64,000 nucleotides of DNA from Spirochaetales bacterium (GTDB taxonomy: Bacteria > Spirochaetota > Leptospiria > Leptospirales > Leptonemataceae). The stretch's first letter is position 1. Every line of letters starts with the position of its first letter. The stretch is taken from contig JABTUL010000001.1 of NCBI GenBank assembly GCA_015075425.1, positions 558,001-622,000 on the forward strand, given 5' to 3'. The notes beneath the pieces are model-generated. The model was not told the origin of the DNA, did not search any database, and saw only the letters and a list, made by a program, of their open reading frames with translations. The position numbers and the translations under genes were made by a program. This document shows, piece by piece, positions 24,661 to 32,928 of the stretch.

Positions 24661-25622
24661 GCGCCACGGTCGGCATTGATCTGGGTGGTAGCAATTCCTT
24701 TGCCGTACTCTATGACGAATCCCTTGAGCGGCGTGCAGAACTCAAAATCGACACGAAGGCCCGGGAAGGCGCAGCATCGGTTGTGCAGCGGGTTGCGGCT
24801 CAGGTTAAAGAGCTTGAGCGCATGGTTCCCGAACTGGAAGTCGGAGCCATTGGACTTGGTGTCCCGGGAGTTGTAACCGGCGAACTGGTGCGCATGGCCC
24901 CTAATCTGGGCTGGCGGAATTTCAGACCGCTGGATATTTTACGCGAGATGACGGCCGCTCCCTGCGTGCTGGTCAATGATGTCAATGCCGGCCTCATGGG
25001 TGAACTGAGCCGATTCAAGCCCGCTCCCCACAGCGTTGTTGCTTTCTTCTGCGGTACGGGCGTTGGCGGTGCTATCTATGCGGGTGGCCAGTTACTCGAA
25101 GGATGGCAGGGCGGGGCCGGAGAAGTGGGGCATTTAACAATTGTACCGCGGGGCAAACGCTGTGCATGCGGCCGGCGCGGCTGCCTGGAAGCGTACATCG
25201 GTAAATGGGCGCTCAATCGTCGGATCCGCAAGCGGTTGCGTTCGGGAAAGAAGACTGTGCTGCGGAAAGTCATCGATTACAATCTGGTCAAGAATCCCGT
25301 GAAATCCGCATCCCTTCACCGGGGGCTTGCTGCTCGCGATCGTTTTACGCGAGCTTTGATGTTGAACTATTGTGATCATCTGGCGCATGCCATCGGACTC
25401 TCTGTAAGTTTGCTCAATCCTGAGGTCGTCCTTCTGGGGGGCGGAATTATGGAGGCCATGGGAACGGGACTCCTGCCATCCGTGGAAAAGAAGTTGCGTA
25501 AATATACCGTAAATACCCGACCGTTGCTTGAGCTGTCGCGGCTGGGCGACTACGCCGGCCCGCTGGGTGCGGCGCTGTATGCCCGTCAGAAGCTTCAGCC
25601 TTCTTCTATTCGTAATTCGTAA
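24657..25622 (+). CDS. ROK-family sugar kinase (glucokinase-like)
   Basis: A 321-residue ROK protein. The phosphate motif is GIDLGGSNS, the catalytic Asp is in LVNDVNAGL, GTGVGGAI is present, and the zinc motif reads GHLTIV then CACGRRGCLEAY. There is no DNA-binding N-terminus, so it is an enzyme, probably an ATP-glucokinase, and not a repressor. Overlaps the ABC-F gene by 4 bases (ATGA). Confidence 0.9.
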   Translation: MSATVGIDLGGSNSFAVLYDESLERRAELKIDTKAREGAASVVQRVAAQVKELERMVPELEVGAIGLGVPGVVTGELVRMAPNLGWRNFRPLDILREMTAAPCVLVNDVNAGLMGELSRFKPAPHSVVAFFCGTGVGGAIYAGGQLLEGWQGGAGEVGHLTIVPRGKRCACGRRGCLEAYIGKWALNRRIRKRLRSGKKTVLRKVIDYNLVKNPVKSASLHRGLAARDRFTRALMLNYCDHLAHAIGLSVSLLNPEVVLLGGGIMEAMGTGLLPSVEKKLRKYTVNTRPLLELSRLGDYAGPLGAALYARQKLQPSSIRNS

Positions 25623-25702
25623 AACTGCTGCAGATCTGCATCGATAGATGCAGGTAATAGTTCACCGGGCGGCGCACCGTCTGCGCCGGGCAGGCCGTCA
25701 AA

Positions 25703-26590
25703 TTATTGTGCCGTGGTAGCCCGGCGAAATTCACGGGGAGCTGCTCCGAAGATCTTCTTGAAACTGCGGCTGAAAGAAAAGGGGCTCTCATAGCCCACCT
25801 CCAGAGAAATCTGCTCCACCGTATGATCTGTTTTCTTTAGCAATTGTGCCGCCCTTTGCATTCGAATCTGCGTTAAATACTCCATGGGTCCCATACGGGT
25901 GACCTCCTTGAAGCGTCGCGCCAGTGTGGCCCTGGACAAACCCTGCGCTCTGGCCAGAGAGCTCACGGTCCAGTCTGCATTCAGTTGGTCCTCCATGGCC
26001 TCAATGGCTCGAAGCACGGCTATATCTGAATAGATCATGGCCCAGTGACTGGCCGCATCATTGCTCAGCATCCAGTGACGCAGTATGCAATGAAAAAGTG
26101 TGTCCGTAATGCGACTCAGTATGAGCTCGGAAGAGTCCGGGCGAGAAAATTCCACGGAGAGGATCTGAACCAGGCTGCGTATCGGGTCGTGTAGCGGAAG
26201 CTCCGAACCGGAAATGTGAAAGTATTCCGGAAGCGCGCGAAACAATGGATGCAAGGGGCCACTGGGAAACTGGTAACGGCCGCTCAAAAAGCAGGTTTCC
26301 TCCCCAGCTGCCGGCAACTCTGTGCGAAAATCGCTTACATCAACGCAGTCCACCCCGACATCGGATTTGAGTTCATGGTTGTAGCCCCGAGCAAAGAATA
26401 CAATGTCCCCCGGTTGCATTGTGAGGATTCGCTCTGTGGTACTGCACTCAACCAGGCATTGCCCCCGGAGGAGGACGTGAAAACCCGCTGCAAAGTCAGA
26501 GGCAAAACGTACTCCCCAGCGTCCCGAAGTGCGGGCCCTGGCCGCCACGGAGCCCTGAATGGAATCGGAAATCCGGCTGAGCAGGTCCAC
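25703..26590 (-). CDS. AraC-family transcriptional regulator with cupin_6-type N-domain
   Basis: The N-terminal half is a cupin-like sensor (FHVLLRGQCLVE, MQPGDIVFFARG), and the C-terminal 100 residues hold two helix-turn-helix motifs (WTVSSLARAQGLSRATLARRF; VEQISLEVGYESPFSFSRSFK). I place the start at GTG 26590 (MDLLSRISDSIQG) because homologues of this type begin there; the frame is open to ATG 26716. It is divergent from the NmrA-like gene, its most likely target. Confidence 0.88.
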   Translation of the reverse strand: MDLLSRISDSIQGSVAARARTSGRWGVRFASDFAAGFHVLLRGQCLVECSTTERILTMQPGDIVFFARGYNHELKSDVGVDCVDVSDFRTELPAAGEETCFLSGRYQFPSGPLHPLFRALPEYFHISGSELPLHDPIRSLVQILSVEFSRPDSSELILSRITDTLFHCILRHWMLSNDAASHWAMIYSDIAVLRAIEAMEDQLNADWTVSSLARAQGLSRATLARRFKEVTRMGPMEYLTQIRMQRAAQLLKKTDHTVEQISLEVGYESPFSFSRSFKKIFGAAPREFRRATTAQ

Positions 26591-26767
26591 GCTTTCAGAA
26601 TATGCAGATCGTTCTCGATGGCCACCTTTTTGGTAGAAAATAAGGCAAAAACGCGCAAGAAAAAGGAAACTATGAGACGATCTGCTATATAAAATCCTCT
26701 CCTGACTATTCTCCATCTGCTGCTTTATGTCCTTTCTGTCTGGAAATGCTCAATAAAGGAGAATAGA

Positions 26768-27595
26768 ATGAAAGTATATGTATTTGGAGCCACGGGAACT
26801 GTGGGAAGGCCGCTGGTTGAGTCCCTTCTGGACGAGGGCCATGAGGTTCTGGCCGCCACCAGAAAGCCAGGGGAAATCAAAAAGGGAGTGAAATATGTCG
26901 ATGCTGCGGACCCGACAGCGATGGAAGGATCGGATAGTGTTTTCTTGCTAAGTCCGGGAGGACTGCCGGATCAGTACTCTGTGCTGAAACCTTATCTGGA
27001 TCAGGTGAAAAAACAGAAGCCCCGGAAAACCGTGCTCATGACGGCTTTTGGTGTGGAGCATGCTCCCAAAGAAGCCCCCATGCGAAAACTGGAACTGGAG
27101 CTCCTGGACAGTGGCGTGAATGCGACGATCCTGCGCCCCAACTGGTTCATGCAGAACTTCAACACTTACTGGATTCACGGCATTCTCAATGATGGTAAGA
27201 TCTATTTCCCGGGTGGAGATGCGAAGGCCAGTTTCATAGATGCGCGAGACATTGGAGCCACTGCAGCACGCTTGCTTGCCGGAACCGAATTTGCCGGCGA
27301 AGCTCTGGGCCTTACGGGACCTGCGGCCCTGGATCATTCTGAGGTGGCCCGGAAGATTGCAAGGGCGACGGGAAAATCCGTGGAGTATGTAAACGTAGAT
27401 CCAGAGGACTGGAAGACATCCCTGAAGCAGGCCGGACTGAACGTTGACTACGTTGAGCTGCTTTCCGGTATTGCAGCCGCTCTGCGGGATGGATTCGCTG
27501 CACCCATCACCGATGGGGTTAAGCAAGTGCTGAAGCGGGATCCCATTTCCTTTGATCAGTACGCTAAGGACTATGCATCCGCCTGGAAGGTTTGA
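26768..27595 (+). CDS. NmrA-like NAD(P)-binding reductase
   Basis: A 275-residue atypical short-chain dehydrogenase. The Rossmann motif VFGATGTVGRPLVE starts at residue 5 and LRPNWFMQNF is a characteristic of the NmrA/QorB quinone-reductase-like group. A strong Shine-Dalgarno (AAAGGAG) precedes ATG 26768. It is divergent from the AraC regulator, a common arrangement for redox-responsive reductases. The substrate is unknown. Confidence 0.88.
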   Translation: MKVYVFGATGTVGRPLVESLLDEGHEVLAATRKPGEIKKGVKYVDAADPTAMEGSDSVFLLSPGGLPDQYSVLKPYLDQVKKQKPRKTVLMTAFGVEHAPKEAPMRKLELELLDSGVNATILRPNWFMQNFNTYWIHGILNDGKIYFPGGDAKASFIDARDIGATAARLLAGTEFAGEALGLTGPAALDHSEVARKIARATGKSVEYVNVDPEDWKTSLKQAGLNVDYVELLSGIAAALRDGFAAPITDGVKQVLKRDPISFDQYAKDYASAWKV

Positions 27596-27602
27596 AAGCT
27601 GC

Positions 27603-27624
27603 CCCGGCATGCCAGCATGCCGGG
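27603..27624 (+). terminator. Hairpin after the NmrA-like gene
   Basis: A perfect 9-bp inverted repeat CCCGGCATG/CATGCCGGG with a 4-base loop starts 8 bases after the stop codon. There is no T run, so it is a stem without the classic tail. Confidence 0.5.
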
Positions 27625-27739
27625 CTCCGATCGGAAACCTGGCGCGAAAAGGGCCCCGGCCCAAACAGGTTTTGGATTGACGCAGCGAAGGCAGTGCCGG
27701 CCCGCAGTTTCTGCCACGCGGCAGAAAAAGGAGGCAGAA

Positions 27740-27805
27740 ATGAGTAGTAGTCCGGTCAATACGTTAAGCGGTTTTTTGCTTGCTAAAGGGCGACTGCGCC
27801 CGTAA
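27740..27805 (+). other. 21-codon frame with strong SD, in frame with the DUF1569 gene but closed by TAA
   Basis: AAAGGAGG (27727-27734) stands 5 bases before ATG 27740. The frame gives MSSSPVNTLSGFLLAKGRLR plus Pro, then TAA. Four codons later the same frame reaches ATG 27815 of the DUF1569 gene, which has no Shine-Dalgarno of its own. It is either a coupled leader peptide or an N-terminus cut off by a nonsense change. Confidence 0.45.
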
Positions 27806-27814
27806 GTCTCGTTT

Positions 27815-28255
27815 ATGGCGCAACTGAAGTTTTCCTCCCTATCGGAGGCCCTACCTTTGATCGGGAAGCTGGAAGAGGGGAGTCGGCCTGCGGGCGGCTG
27901 GAACCTGTCCCAGGTTTTTCGCCATCTGGGGCAGAGTATTGCCTTCTCCATGGATGGATTTCCCCGGCTCAAGCCGGCCTTATTTCGCGCTACCATAGGA
28001 AGACTGGCCAAAGCTAAGTTTCTCAGGGCAGGTGCGATGAGCCACAATCTTGAAGCACCGATTCCGGGAGCTCCGGAACTTCGGGCGGATGAGCCGCTTG
28101 CGGAGGCCAGGGGCTACCTCATCGAACAAATCAAACGACTGGAGGGGCATACAGGGCCACTCCACCCCCACTTTGCCTACGGGCCGTTAAGCCGTGAGGA
28201 GCTGGAGCAACTCCAGGCCATGCATCTGGCCAATCATTTACAGGCCTTCTTGTAG
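27815..28255 (+). CDS. DUF1569 (DinB-superfamily) protein
   Basis: A 146-residue helical protein. NLSQVFRHLGQSIAFSMDGFP, AGAMSHN, APIPGAPEL, HFAYGPLSREELEQLQAMH and NHLQAF match the DUF1569 pattern, with His residues placed like the metal ligands of DinB/YfiT four-helix bundles. Function is unknown; related proteins are metal-dependent transferases. The start lacks a ribosome-binding site (see the upstream 21-codon frame). Confidence 0.78.
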   Translation: MAQLKFSSLSEALPLIGKLEEGSRPAGGWNLSQVFRHLGQSIAFSMDGFPRLKPALFRATIGRLAKAKFLRAGAMSHNLEAPIPGAPELRADEPLAEARGYLIEQIKRLEGHTGPLHPHFAYGPLSREELEQLQAMHLANHLQAFL

Positions 28256-28338
28256 GCAGAAACTCAAAAAAAAACCGGAAATCGGCATAAAAAGGCTGGA
28301 AATGGTTTGTAAAAAAAGAGAGGGTGGTTTTAGAGGGT

Positions 28339-28350
28339 AATTTAAGACTT
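28339..28350. promoter_or_regulatory. Candidate regulator site upstream of the NOR operon
   Basis: The 130-base gap before the first NOR gene contains AATTTAAGACTT, including the small palindrome TTAAG-A-CTTAA. A similar TATTTAAGATAC occurs on the minus strand at 48808-48819, upstream of the nir operon. It weakly resembles an NsrR-type half-site and the nir operon encodes an Rrf2 protein. Suggestive only. Confidence 0.25.
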
Positions 28351-28384
28351 AATCATCCGTAATAACGGGATCCGGAGGAACAAT

Positions 28385-28564
28385 ATGGCGCAGGATGAGG
28401 AAAATAAGGCCTTTTTACAGAAGGTGCTGGACAACAACTGGTTGCTGCTGGCGCTCGGGCTGGCCTTTCCCGGGATCTTCTTCTTTGCCTGGGGGCTGGT
28501 GGAGATATTTGTGATCAATGCCGTTCCCCTGGCTGAATACCTAAAGAGCGCAGGAGGACAGTAG
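28385..28564 (+). CDS. Small single-span membrane subunit of the NOR complex
   Basis: A 59-residue protein with an acidic N-terminus (MAQDEENKAF) and one membrane span (LLLALGLAFPGIFFFAWGLV). GGAGGA sits 5 bases before ATG 28385. It ends one base before the CuA subunit gene. Small one-helix subunits accompany many heme-copper enzymes (for example subunit IIa of ba3 oxidase), so it is probably a structural subunit of the following enzyme. Confidence 0.75.
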   Translation: MAQDEENKAFLQKVLDNNWLLLALGLAFPGIFFFAWGLVEIFVINAVPLAEYLKSAGGQ

Positions 28565-28565
28565 T

Positions 28566-29123
28566 ATGCCTTTAGAATCACCTCGCAACTGGTGGCAGCC
28601 CTTCAACAAAGAAGAGCGTCTCTGGTTCTACATCATCACCGCCTGGGCCTTTGTGATGTTCCTGATGATGCCTCTCGGGCATCTGTGGAACCACAATGTA
28701 CCCCAGGAAACCTACAAAACCACACCTGCTGAATTCAAACAGGTAACAGACGACTTTATCGCAAAGCACCAGCGCAAAGATGCAGAGGGCAAACCTGTTA
28801 TGATGAGCGGACTGGAAGTCGTTGACGCTCCGATTGGCAAGGATGCCTTCTTGATTGCACAGGCCTGGAAGTTCAGACCGGTGCTGGTGCTCAAGAAGGG
28901 GCAGACCTATCGCATTCACATGTCCTCTCTGGACTTTCAGCACGGGTTTTCTTTGCAGCCACAGAATTTGAATCTGCAGATCCTGCCGGATTACAGCTAT
29001 GTAGTCACCCTGCAACCCAATGAAACGGGAACGTTTCACATTGTCTGCAACGAATACTGTTTTTATGCAGGGCCACAGATGGGACATGATACCATGGTGG
29101 GTCGCATTATTGTTGAGGAATAA
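28566..29123 (+). CDS. CuA-binding subunit II of a heme-copper enzyme (NOR-type)
   Basis: A 185-residue electron-entry subunit with one N-terminal membrane span (about residues 20-40) and a periplasmic cupredoxin domain. CuA ligands are visible as H126 (DFQHGFSL), C161 and C165 (CNEYC), H174 and M177 (GHDTM). The second Cys and the His are 9 residues apart where normal CuA sites have 4, an insertion of five residues. About 70 residues lie between the membrane span and the cupredoxin core. It is followed 2 bases later by the catalytic subunit. Confidence 0.85.
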   Translation: MPLESPRNWWQPFNKEERLWFYIITAWAFVMFLMMPLGHLWNHNVPQETYKTTPAEFKQVTDDFIAKHQRKDAEGKPVMMSGLEVVDAPIGKDAFLIAQAWKFRPVLVLKKGQTYRIHMSSLDFQHGFSLQPQNLNLQILPDYSYVVTLQPNETGTFHIVCNEYCFYAGPQMGHDTMVGRIIVEE

Positions 29124-29125
29124 CT

Positions 29126-30718
29126 ATGAATATAACAGAAATCAGTAAACAGTTTCGTACCTGCGAAACAACCGGACTCAAAGTCCATCTACCGGCGCAG
29201 CGGCTCATCTGGATCAATGCTGTACTGGCGGTGGTATTCCTGCTTGTTGGTGGAATCATGGCACTGCTCATCGCGCTAACGCGCTGGCCCGCCGTGCATC
29301 TGCTTCCGCAAGACCTTTTTTACCGCTATATCACAGCGCACGGAACCAATATGCTCTATTTCTGGATCGTCTTTTTTGAGATGGCCGGACTTGTCTTTGG
29401 AGCATCCATTGTCCTTGGAGCGCGCTGGCCTGCCGTAAAATTTGCCTGGTTCAATACCATCATGATGGCCGTCGGGGCTATTATGACCAATGTGATGATC
29501 TTTGCCGGCAAAGCCGACGTGATGTTTACAGCTTACCCGCCGCTTAAAGCAGATCCCTTATTCTATCTGGGGATTATCCTTTTTGCTGTGGGTGCTCTGC
29601 TTTACAGCTTCCATTTTCTAATTGCCCTGGCTATCGCTAAAAAGGAAGGCTGGCAACAGGGATCGCTTCCACTCTTTACGTTTGGTCTGGTGACTGCGGC
29701 GATCATCGCTATCTTCACCCTGCTCATGGGAGCAACGGCCTACGTGCCCGTGTTCTTCTGGTCGATGGGCTGGATAGACTATGTGGATCCGGAATTTTAC
29801 CGCATTGCTTTCTGGGGTTTTGGTCATTCGGCACAACAGATCAACCTGGCTGCCATGGTGGCCATCTGGTATCTGCTGGCGCACCTGACGACCGGAGCGG
29901 TTCCCGTGAATCAGAAGATGTGTCGTCTGGCTTTCCTTTTCTATCTGCTGGGTATCAACATGGGAGCTATCCATCACATTCTGGTGGACCCGGGTCTGTC
30001 ATCTACCTACAGGATTTTTAACACAGCTTACCTGTTCTATCTGGCCGTCATCGGCTCACTCATTCATGCCTTTTCCATCCCTGCGGCCATTGAAACGGCG
30101 CAGCGCAAAAAAGGTCTGACCAACGGCCTGTTTGAATGGTTGATCAAAGCTCCCTGGGGCAATCCGGGATTTTCCGGCATGTTCCTGAGCCTTGTGATCT
30201 TTGGATTCGGGGGCGGCGTTACCGGTATCATCCTGTCTGTCGAGCAACTCAACATGCTTTCTCACAACAACCTGCGTGTACCAGGACACTTTCACATGAC
30301 TGTAGTGGGCGGAACGACTCTGGCTTTCATGTCGCTCACCTACTACGTGATACCTCTGGTGTTTCAGCGCAAACTGATCGGTGAGGCCTTTGCTAAATAC
30401 CAGCCCTGGATCTTTGCCATCGGCGTTTCCACCTTTGCCACCGGCATGCATTTTGCCGGAGTCATGGGCGCTCCGCGACGCCATTGGGATGTTTCTTTGA
30501 AGAATGCGATCTTTCAGGTTCCCTTTGATGCGGCCATGAACACTATGCTTGCTCTGGTGGGTATCGGTGCTATCATAGCCTTCACCGGGTTACTCATTTT
30601 CATTCTAATTGCAGTTCTCTCTGTCTTTTTTGGCAAGAAAACTGCCCCCAAAATGCAGGAGCATTTTCCGCCCTTTGAGCCGACCGGTGCCGCTGTGCCC
30701 CGTCCGGCCAGGGCTTGA
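29126..30718 (+). CDS. Heme-copper catalytic subunit, probable alternative nitric oxide reductase
   Basis: A 530-residue, roughly 12-span subunit I. Low-spin heme ligands H72 and H390, proximal high-spin heme ligand H388 (PGHFH), and CuB ligands H234, H283 and H284 (MGAIHH) are all present. In oxidases the helix VI motif is H-P-E-V-Y, whose Tyr is cross-linked to the CuB His; here it is H234-S-A-Q-Q238, so the Tyr is absent. It also lacks the glutamates typical of cNorB helix VI. With its CuA partner and the nir genes nearby it is best read as one of the non-canonical NO reductases of the superfamily (eNOR/sNOR/gNOR-like); which one needs phylogeny. It would reduce 2 NO to N2O. Confidence 0.85.
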   Translation: MNITEISKQFRTCETTGLKVHLPAQRLIWINAVLAVVFLLVGGIMALLIALTRWPAVHLLPQDLFYRYITAHGTNMLYFWIVFFEMAGLVFGASIVLGARWPAVKFAWFNTIMMAVGAIMTNVMIFAGKADVMFTAYPPLKADPLFYLGIILFAVGALLYSFHFLIALAIAKKEGWQQGSLPLFTFGLVTAAIIAIFTLLMGATAYVPVFFWSMGWIDYVDPEFYRIAFWGFGHSAQQINLAAMVAIWYLLAHLTTGAVPVNQKMCRLAFLFYLLGINMGAIHHILVDPGLSSTYRIFNTAYLFYLAVIGSLIHAFSIPAAIETAQRKKGLTNGLFEWLIKAPWGNPGFSGMFLSLVIFGFGGGVTGIILSVEQLNMLSHNNLRVPGHFHMTVVGGTTLAFMSLTYYVIPLVFQRKLIGEAFAKYQPWIFAIGVSTFATGMHFAGVMGAPRRHWDVSLKNAIFQVPFDAAMNTMLALVGIGAIIAFTGLLIFILIAVLSVFFGKKTAPKMQEHFPPFEPTGAAVPRPARA

Positions 30719-30727
30719 GGAGGTTTT

Positions 30728-30856
30728 ATGAGCAAAGAAAAAGAAAAAATGCACGCGCCAGGTAGTTTTGTGCTGGCGCTCATTTTCCTTGGCTGGTTTG
30801 TGCTGGTGTACTTTGTACAATGGGCCGCTCTGGCCCAGAACTGGGTAATTTATTGA
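30728..30856 (+). CDS. Small single-span membrane subunit
   Basis: A 42-residue protein with a basic start (MSKEKEKMHAPGSF) and one span (VLALIFLGWFVLVYFVQWAA). Its ATG lies 9 bases after the catalytic subunit, behind GAGG. It resembles the tiny accessory subunits of heme-copper enzymes. Its TGA stop is shared with a TTG that is a likely start of the next gene. Confidence 0.7.
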   Translation: MSKEKEKMHAPGSFVLALIFLGWFVLVYFVQWAALAQNWVIY

Positions 30857-32928
30857 GTGTGACCGGCCCCCTGCTACGATTTTTGCGCCTGCTTGAGTCA
30901 GCATGGGGCCGGGTCTTTCCGGCGCCCTACCAGTTTTTCTATTTTCTCGGGGCCATGCCGATTCTCCTTCTTGTCATTCTCTTTTTAACCGGTCTTTACC
31001 TTTTTATCTATTATAGTATGGCGGTGGAGTCCACTTACGCCTCTTTGCAATACATGACGGAAAGGGCCTGGGGTGGGCGTTTCATGCGCGGGCTTCATCG
31101 TTACGCTGCTGACGCCATGGTTTTTTTCACGCTACTCCATATGCTGCGTGTCTGGCTGGAGGGCCGTTACCAGAACCACCGTCGCCTGGCCTGGTGGACC
31201 GGGATCGGGATATTGGTGCTTCTACTGATTCAGGGGGTCACCGGGTACGTGATGCCTCTGGATTCTCAGGCGCACTTTGTGCTGGAGAAGACCGCCGAGC
31301 TTTTGAGTTCTTTGCGTATCTTCGGGGATACGCTGCCTCGCTCCTTTTCATCGCCGGCTCTGATGGGCAAATGGATCATGTGGGTGATTCTGATCATTCA
31401 CTTTGCCATACCTCTCTTTTTTATATTTCTCATTTTTCTTCATGTAAAACGCATTGCCCGGGCTCGTATTCTACCACCCACCCGGCTGGGCGTGGCTTTT
31501 GGTGCAGTTCTTGTCCTGGTTACTCTGTTCTTTCCGGTCCGCATGCTATCTGAGGCCGATGCATCGCAGTTGCCCTTCCTTGAACATTCCAACTGGTTCT
31601 TTTTATTTTTTGCGCCGTTTTTACGCGAAGGTCACAATTTACAGGTTTTCGCTTTTTTTGCTGCGGTGACTCTGCTCTTAACGGCAATCCCCTGGCTCAC
31701 GCGCGCTCCGGTAATCGAGCCGGCAAAAGTGGACCTGGATAAATGCACAGGATGTACCCTTTGTGCACTGGACTGCCCCTATGAGGCGATTCGCATGCGG
31801 CCCCGCCCGGATGGCAAACATAAGCTGGAAGCGGTTGTCGATGCTGATCTTTGTTCCGGATGTGGTGTGTGTCTGGGATCCTGTGATTTTGATGCCATGG
31901 CTTTTGCGAACACGCCCAATGCGGACTGGGAAACGAGGATGCGTGAGCTGGTGGAAAAGCGCCCCGGAGATTTCATTGAGATTGTTTGCGATAAGAACCG
32001 GGCAGCCCCGGCCCTGAAGGGGGAGTCTGTGCTGGCTGTGCGCTGCACGGGAATCCTCGGACCCGCTCTGACAGACACTGCCCGGAAATTGGGAGCCCGG
32101 GGGATTTTGCTGGGTGCCTGTCGCATGGGTGATTGTGCCTATCGCGAGGGGAACAGCCATACCCTGGCGCGCATGGAGAATCGGCGCAAGCCCTATCTCA
32201 AACGAGTGAAAGATTTTCCCGTACAGATGATTTCTTTCAATCCCGTAGAAGGTCAGGACTATGTGGATCTGCAAAAGCTTGCCCGCGAGTCGCAGGGCAG
32301 AGGACTTTTTTCCCGCCAGACCGTCCGGCCAGTTCACCTCTTCCTGGTTGCGCTGACCGTTGCCATGCTGGGCTTCGCTTTTTATGCCGGGGCGCTCGCC
32401 AACTACGGTACCGTAGAACCGATCCGGGATAGAGCGCTTCTGCGACTCGATTTTTTTCGCCTGACCGGTTCTACATCCTGCAATCTGGATACGATCCCGG
32501 CAGATAAGCTCAGTGCCCTGCGCAAAGAAAAAATGGATCGCATCGGTTTTGGGAATCTGGATCCTGAAGCTCAGGTGCGGATTCGCAACAACATTGAGGA
32601 AGGTATTAAGGAACAATTTTGTTCCCGCAGCAGGCGACCTTTGAGGGTAATTGTAACTCAGGATGGTCAGCGCGAGGAGAAGATCTACCAGCCCTCCGGC
32701 CTGCAAAACGATGGCATGGTCTATGTCCTGCGAAAACTGTATTTACCTCCAGGCAAACATCATATTACCGTGCGCACCTCTGAAATCGACGGGGAAAAAG
32801 AAGAGGCCATTGTGGAAGCGGATCTGGAGCTGGAATTCAAGCCGGGACAGGTACATTTCCTCGATTTTGATCGGGCCAGTCAAAGTTTCTTTTTGCGCAA
32901 CCCGAAGAGAGGACAGGATGGTCGCTAA
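30853..32928 (+). CDS. Cytochrome b - 2[4Fe-4S] ferredoxin - MvhD fusion protein
   Basis: About 691 residues. The N-terminal 230 residues are a bis-heme cytochrome b (helix B ligands in LHRY and LLHML, helix D ligands in IIHFAIP and FLHVKR, each pair 14 apart). Two further spans lead to a ferredoxin domain with CTGCTLCALDCP and CSGCGVCLGSC. Then comes an MvhD/FrhD-like iron-sulfur domain (VRCTGILGP, LGACRMGDCAYREGN), another membrane span and a soluble C-terminal domain of about 170 residues. It probably passes electrons between quinol and a cytoplasmic partner in connection with the NOR. The start is TTG 30853 (TTGA overlap) or GTG 30859; the frame is open from ATG 30820. Confidence 0.85.
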   Translation: MSVTGPLLRFLRLLESAWGRVFPAPYQFFYFLGAMPILLLVILFLTGLYLFIYYSMAVESTYASLQYMTERAWGGRFMRGLHRYAADAMVFFTLLHMLRVWLEGRYQNHRRLAWWTGIGILVLLLIQGVTGYVMPLDSQAHFVLEKTAELLSSLRIFGDTLPRSFSSPALMGKWIMWVILIIHFAIPLFFIFLIFLHVKRIARARILPPTRLGVAFGAVLVLVTLFFPVRMLSEADASQLPFLEHSNWFFLFFAPFLREGHNLQVFAFFAAVTLLLTAIPWLTRAPVIEPAKVDLDKCTGCTLCALDCPYEAIRMRPRPDGKHKLEAVVDADLCSGCGVCLGSCDFDAMAFANTPNADWETRMRELVEKRPGDFIEIVCDKNRAAPALKGESVLAVRCTGILGPALTDTARKLGARGILLGACRMGDCAYREGNSHTLARMENRRKPYLKRVKDFPVQMISFNPVEGQDYVDLQKLARESQGRGLFSRQTVRPVHLFLVALTVAMLGFAFYAGALANYGTVEPIRDRALLRLDFFRLTGSTSCNLDTIPADKLSALRKEKMDRIGFGNLDPEAQVRIRNNIEEGIKEQFCSRSRRPLRVIVTQDGQREEKIYQPSGLQNDGMVYVLRKLYLPPGKHHITVRTSEIDGEKEEAIVEADLELEFKPGQVHFLDFDRASQSFFLRNPKRGQDGR

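Noticed and set aside
31678-32706. 342-codon minus-strand frame
   Set aside because: Antisense to the cytochrome b/ferredoxin/MvhD fusion, whose cysteine and histidine motifs are unmistakable.
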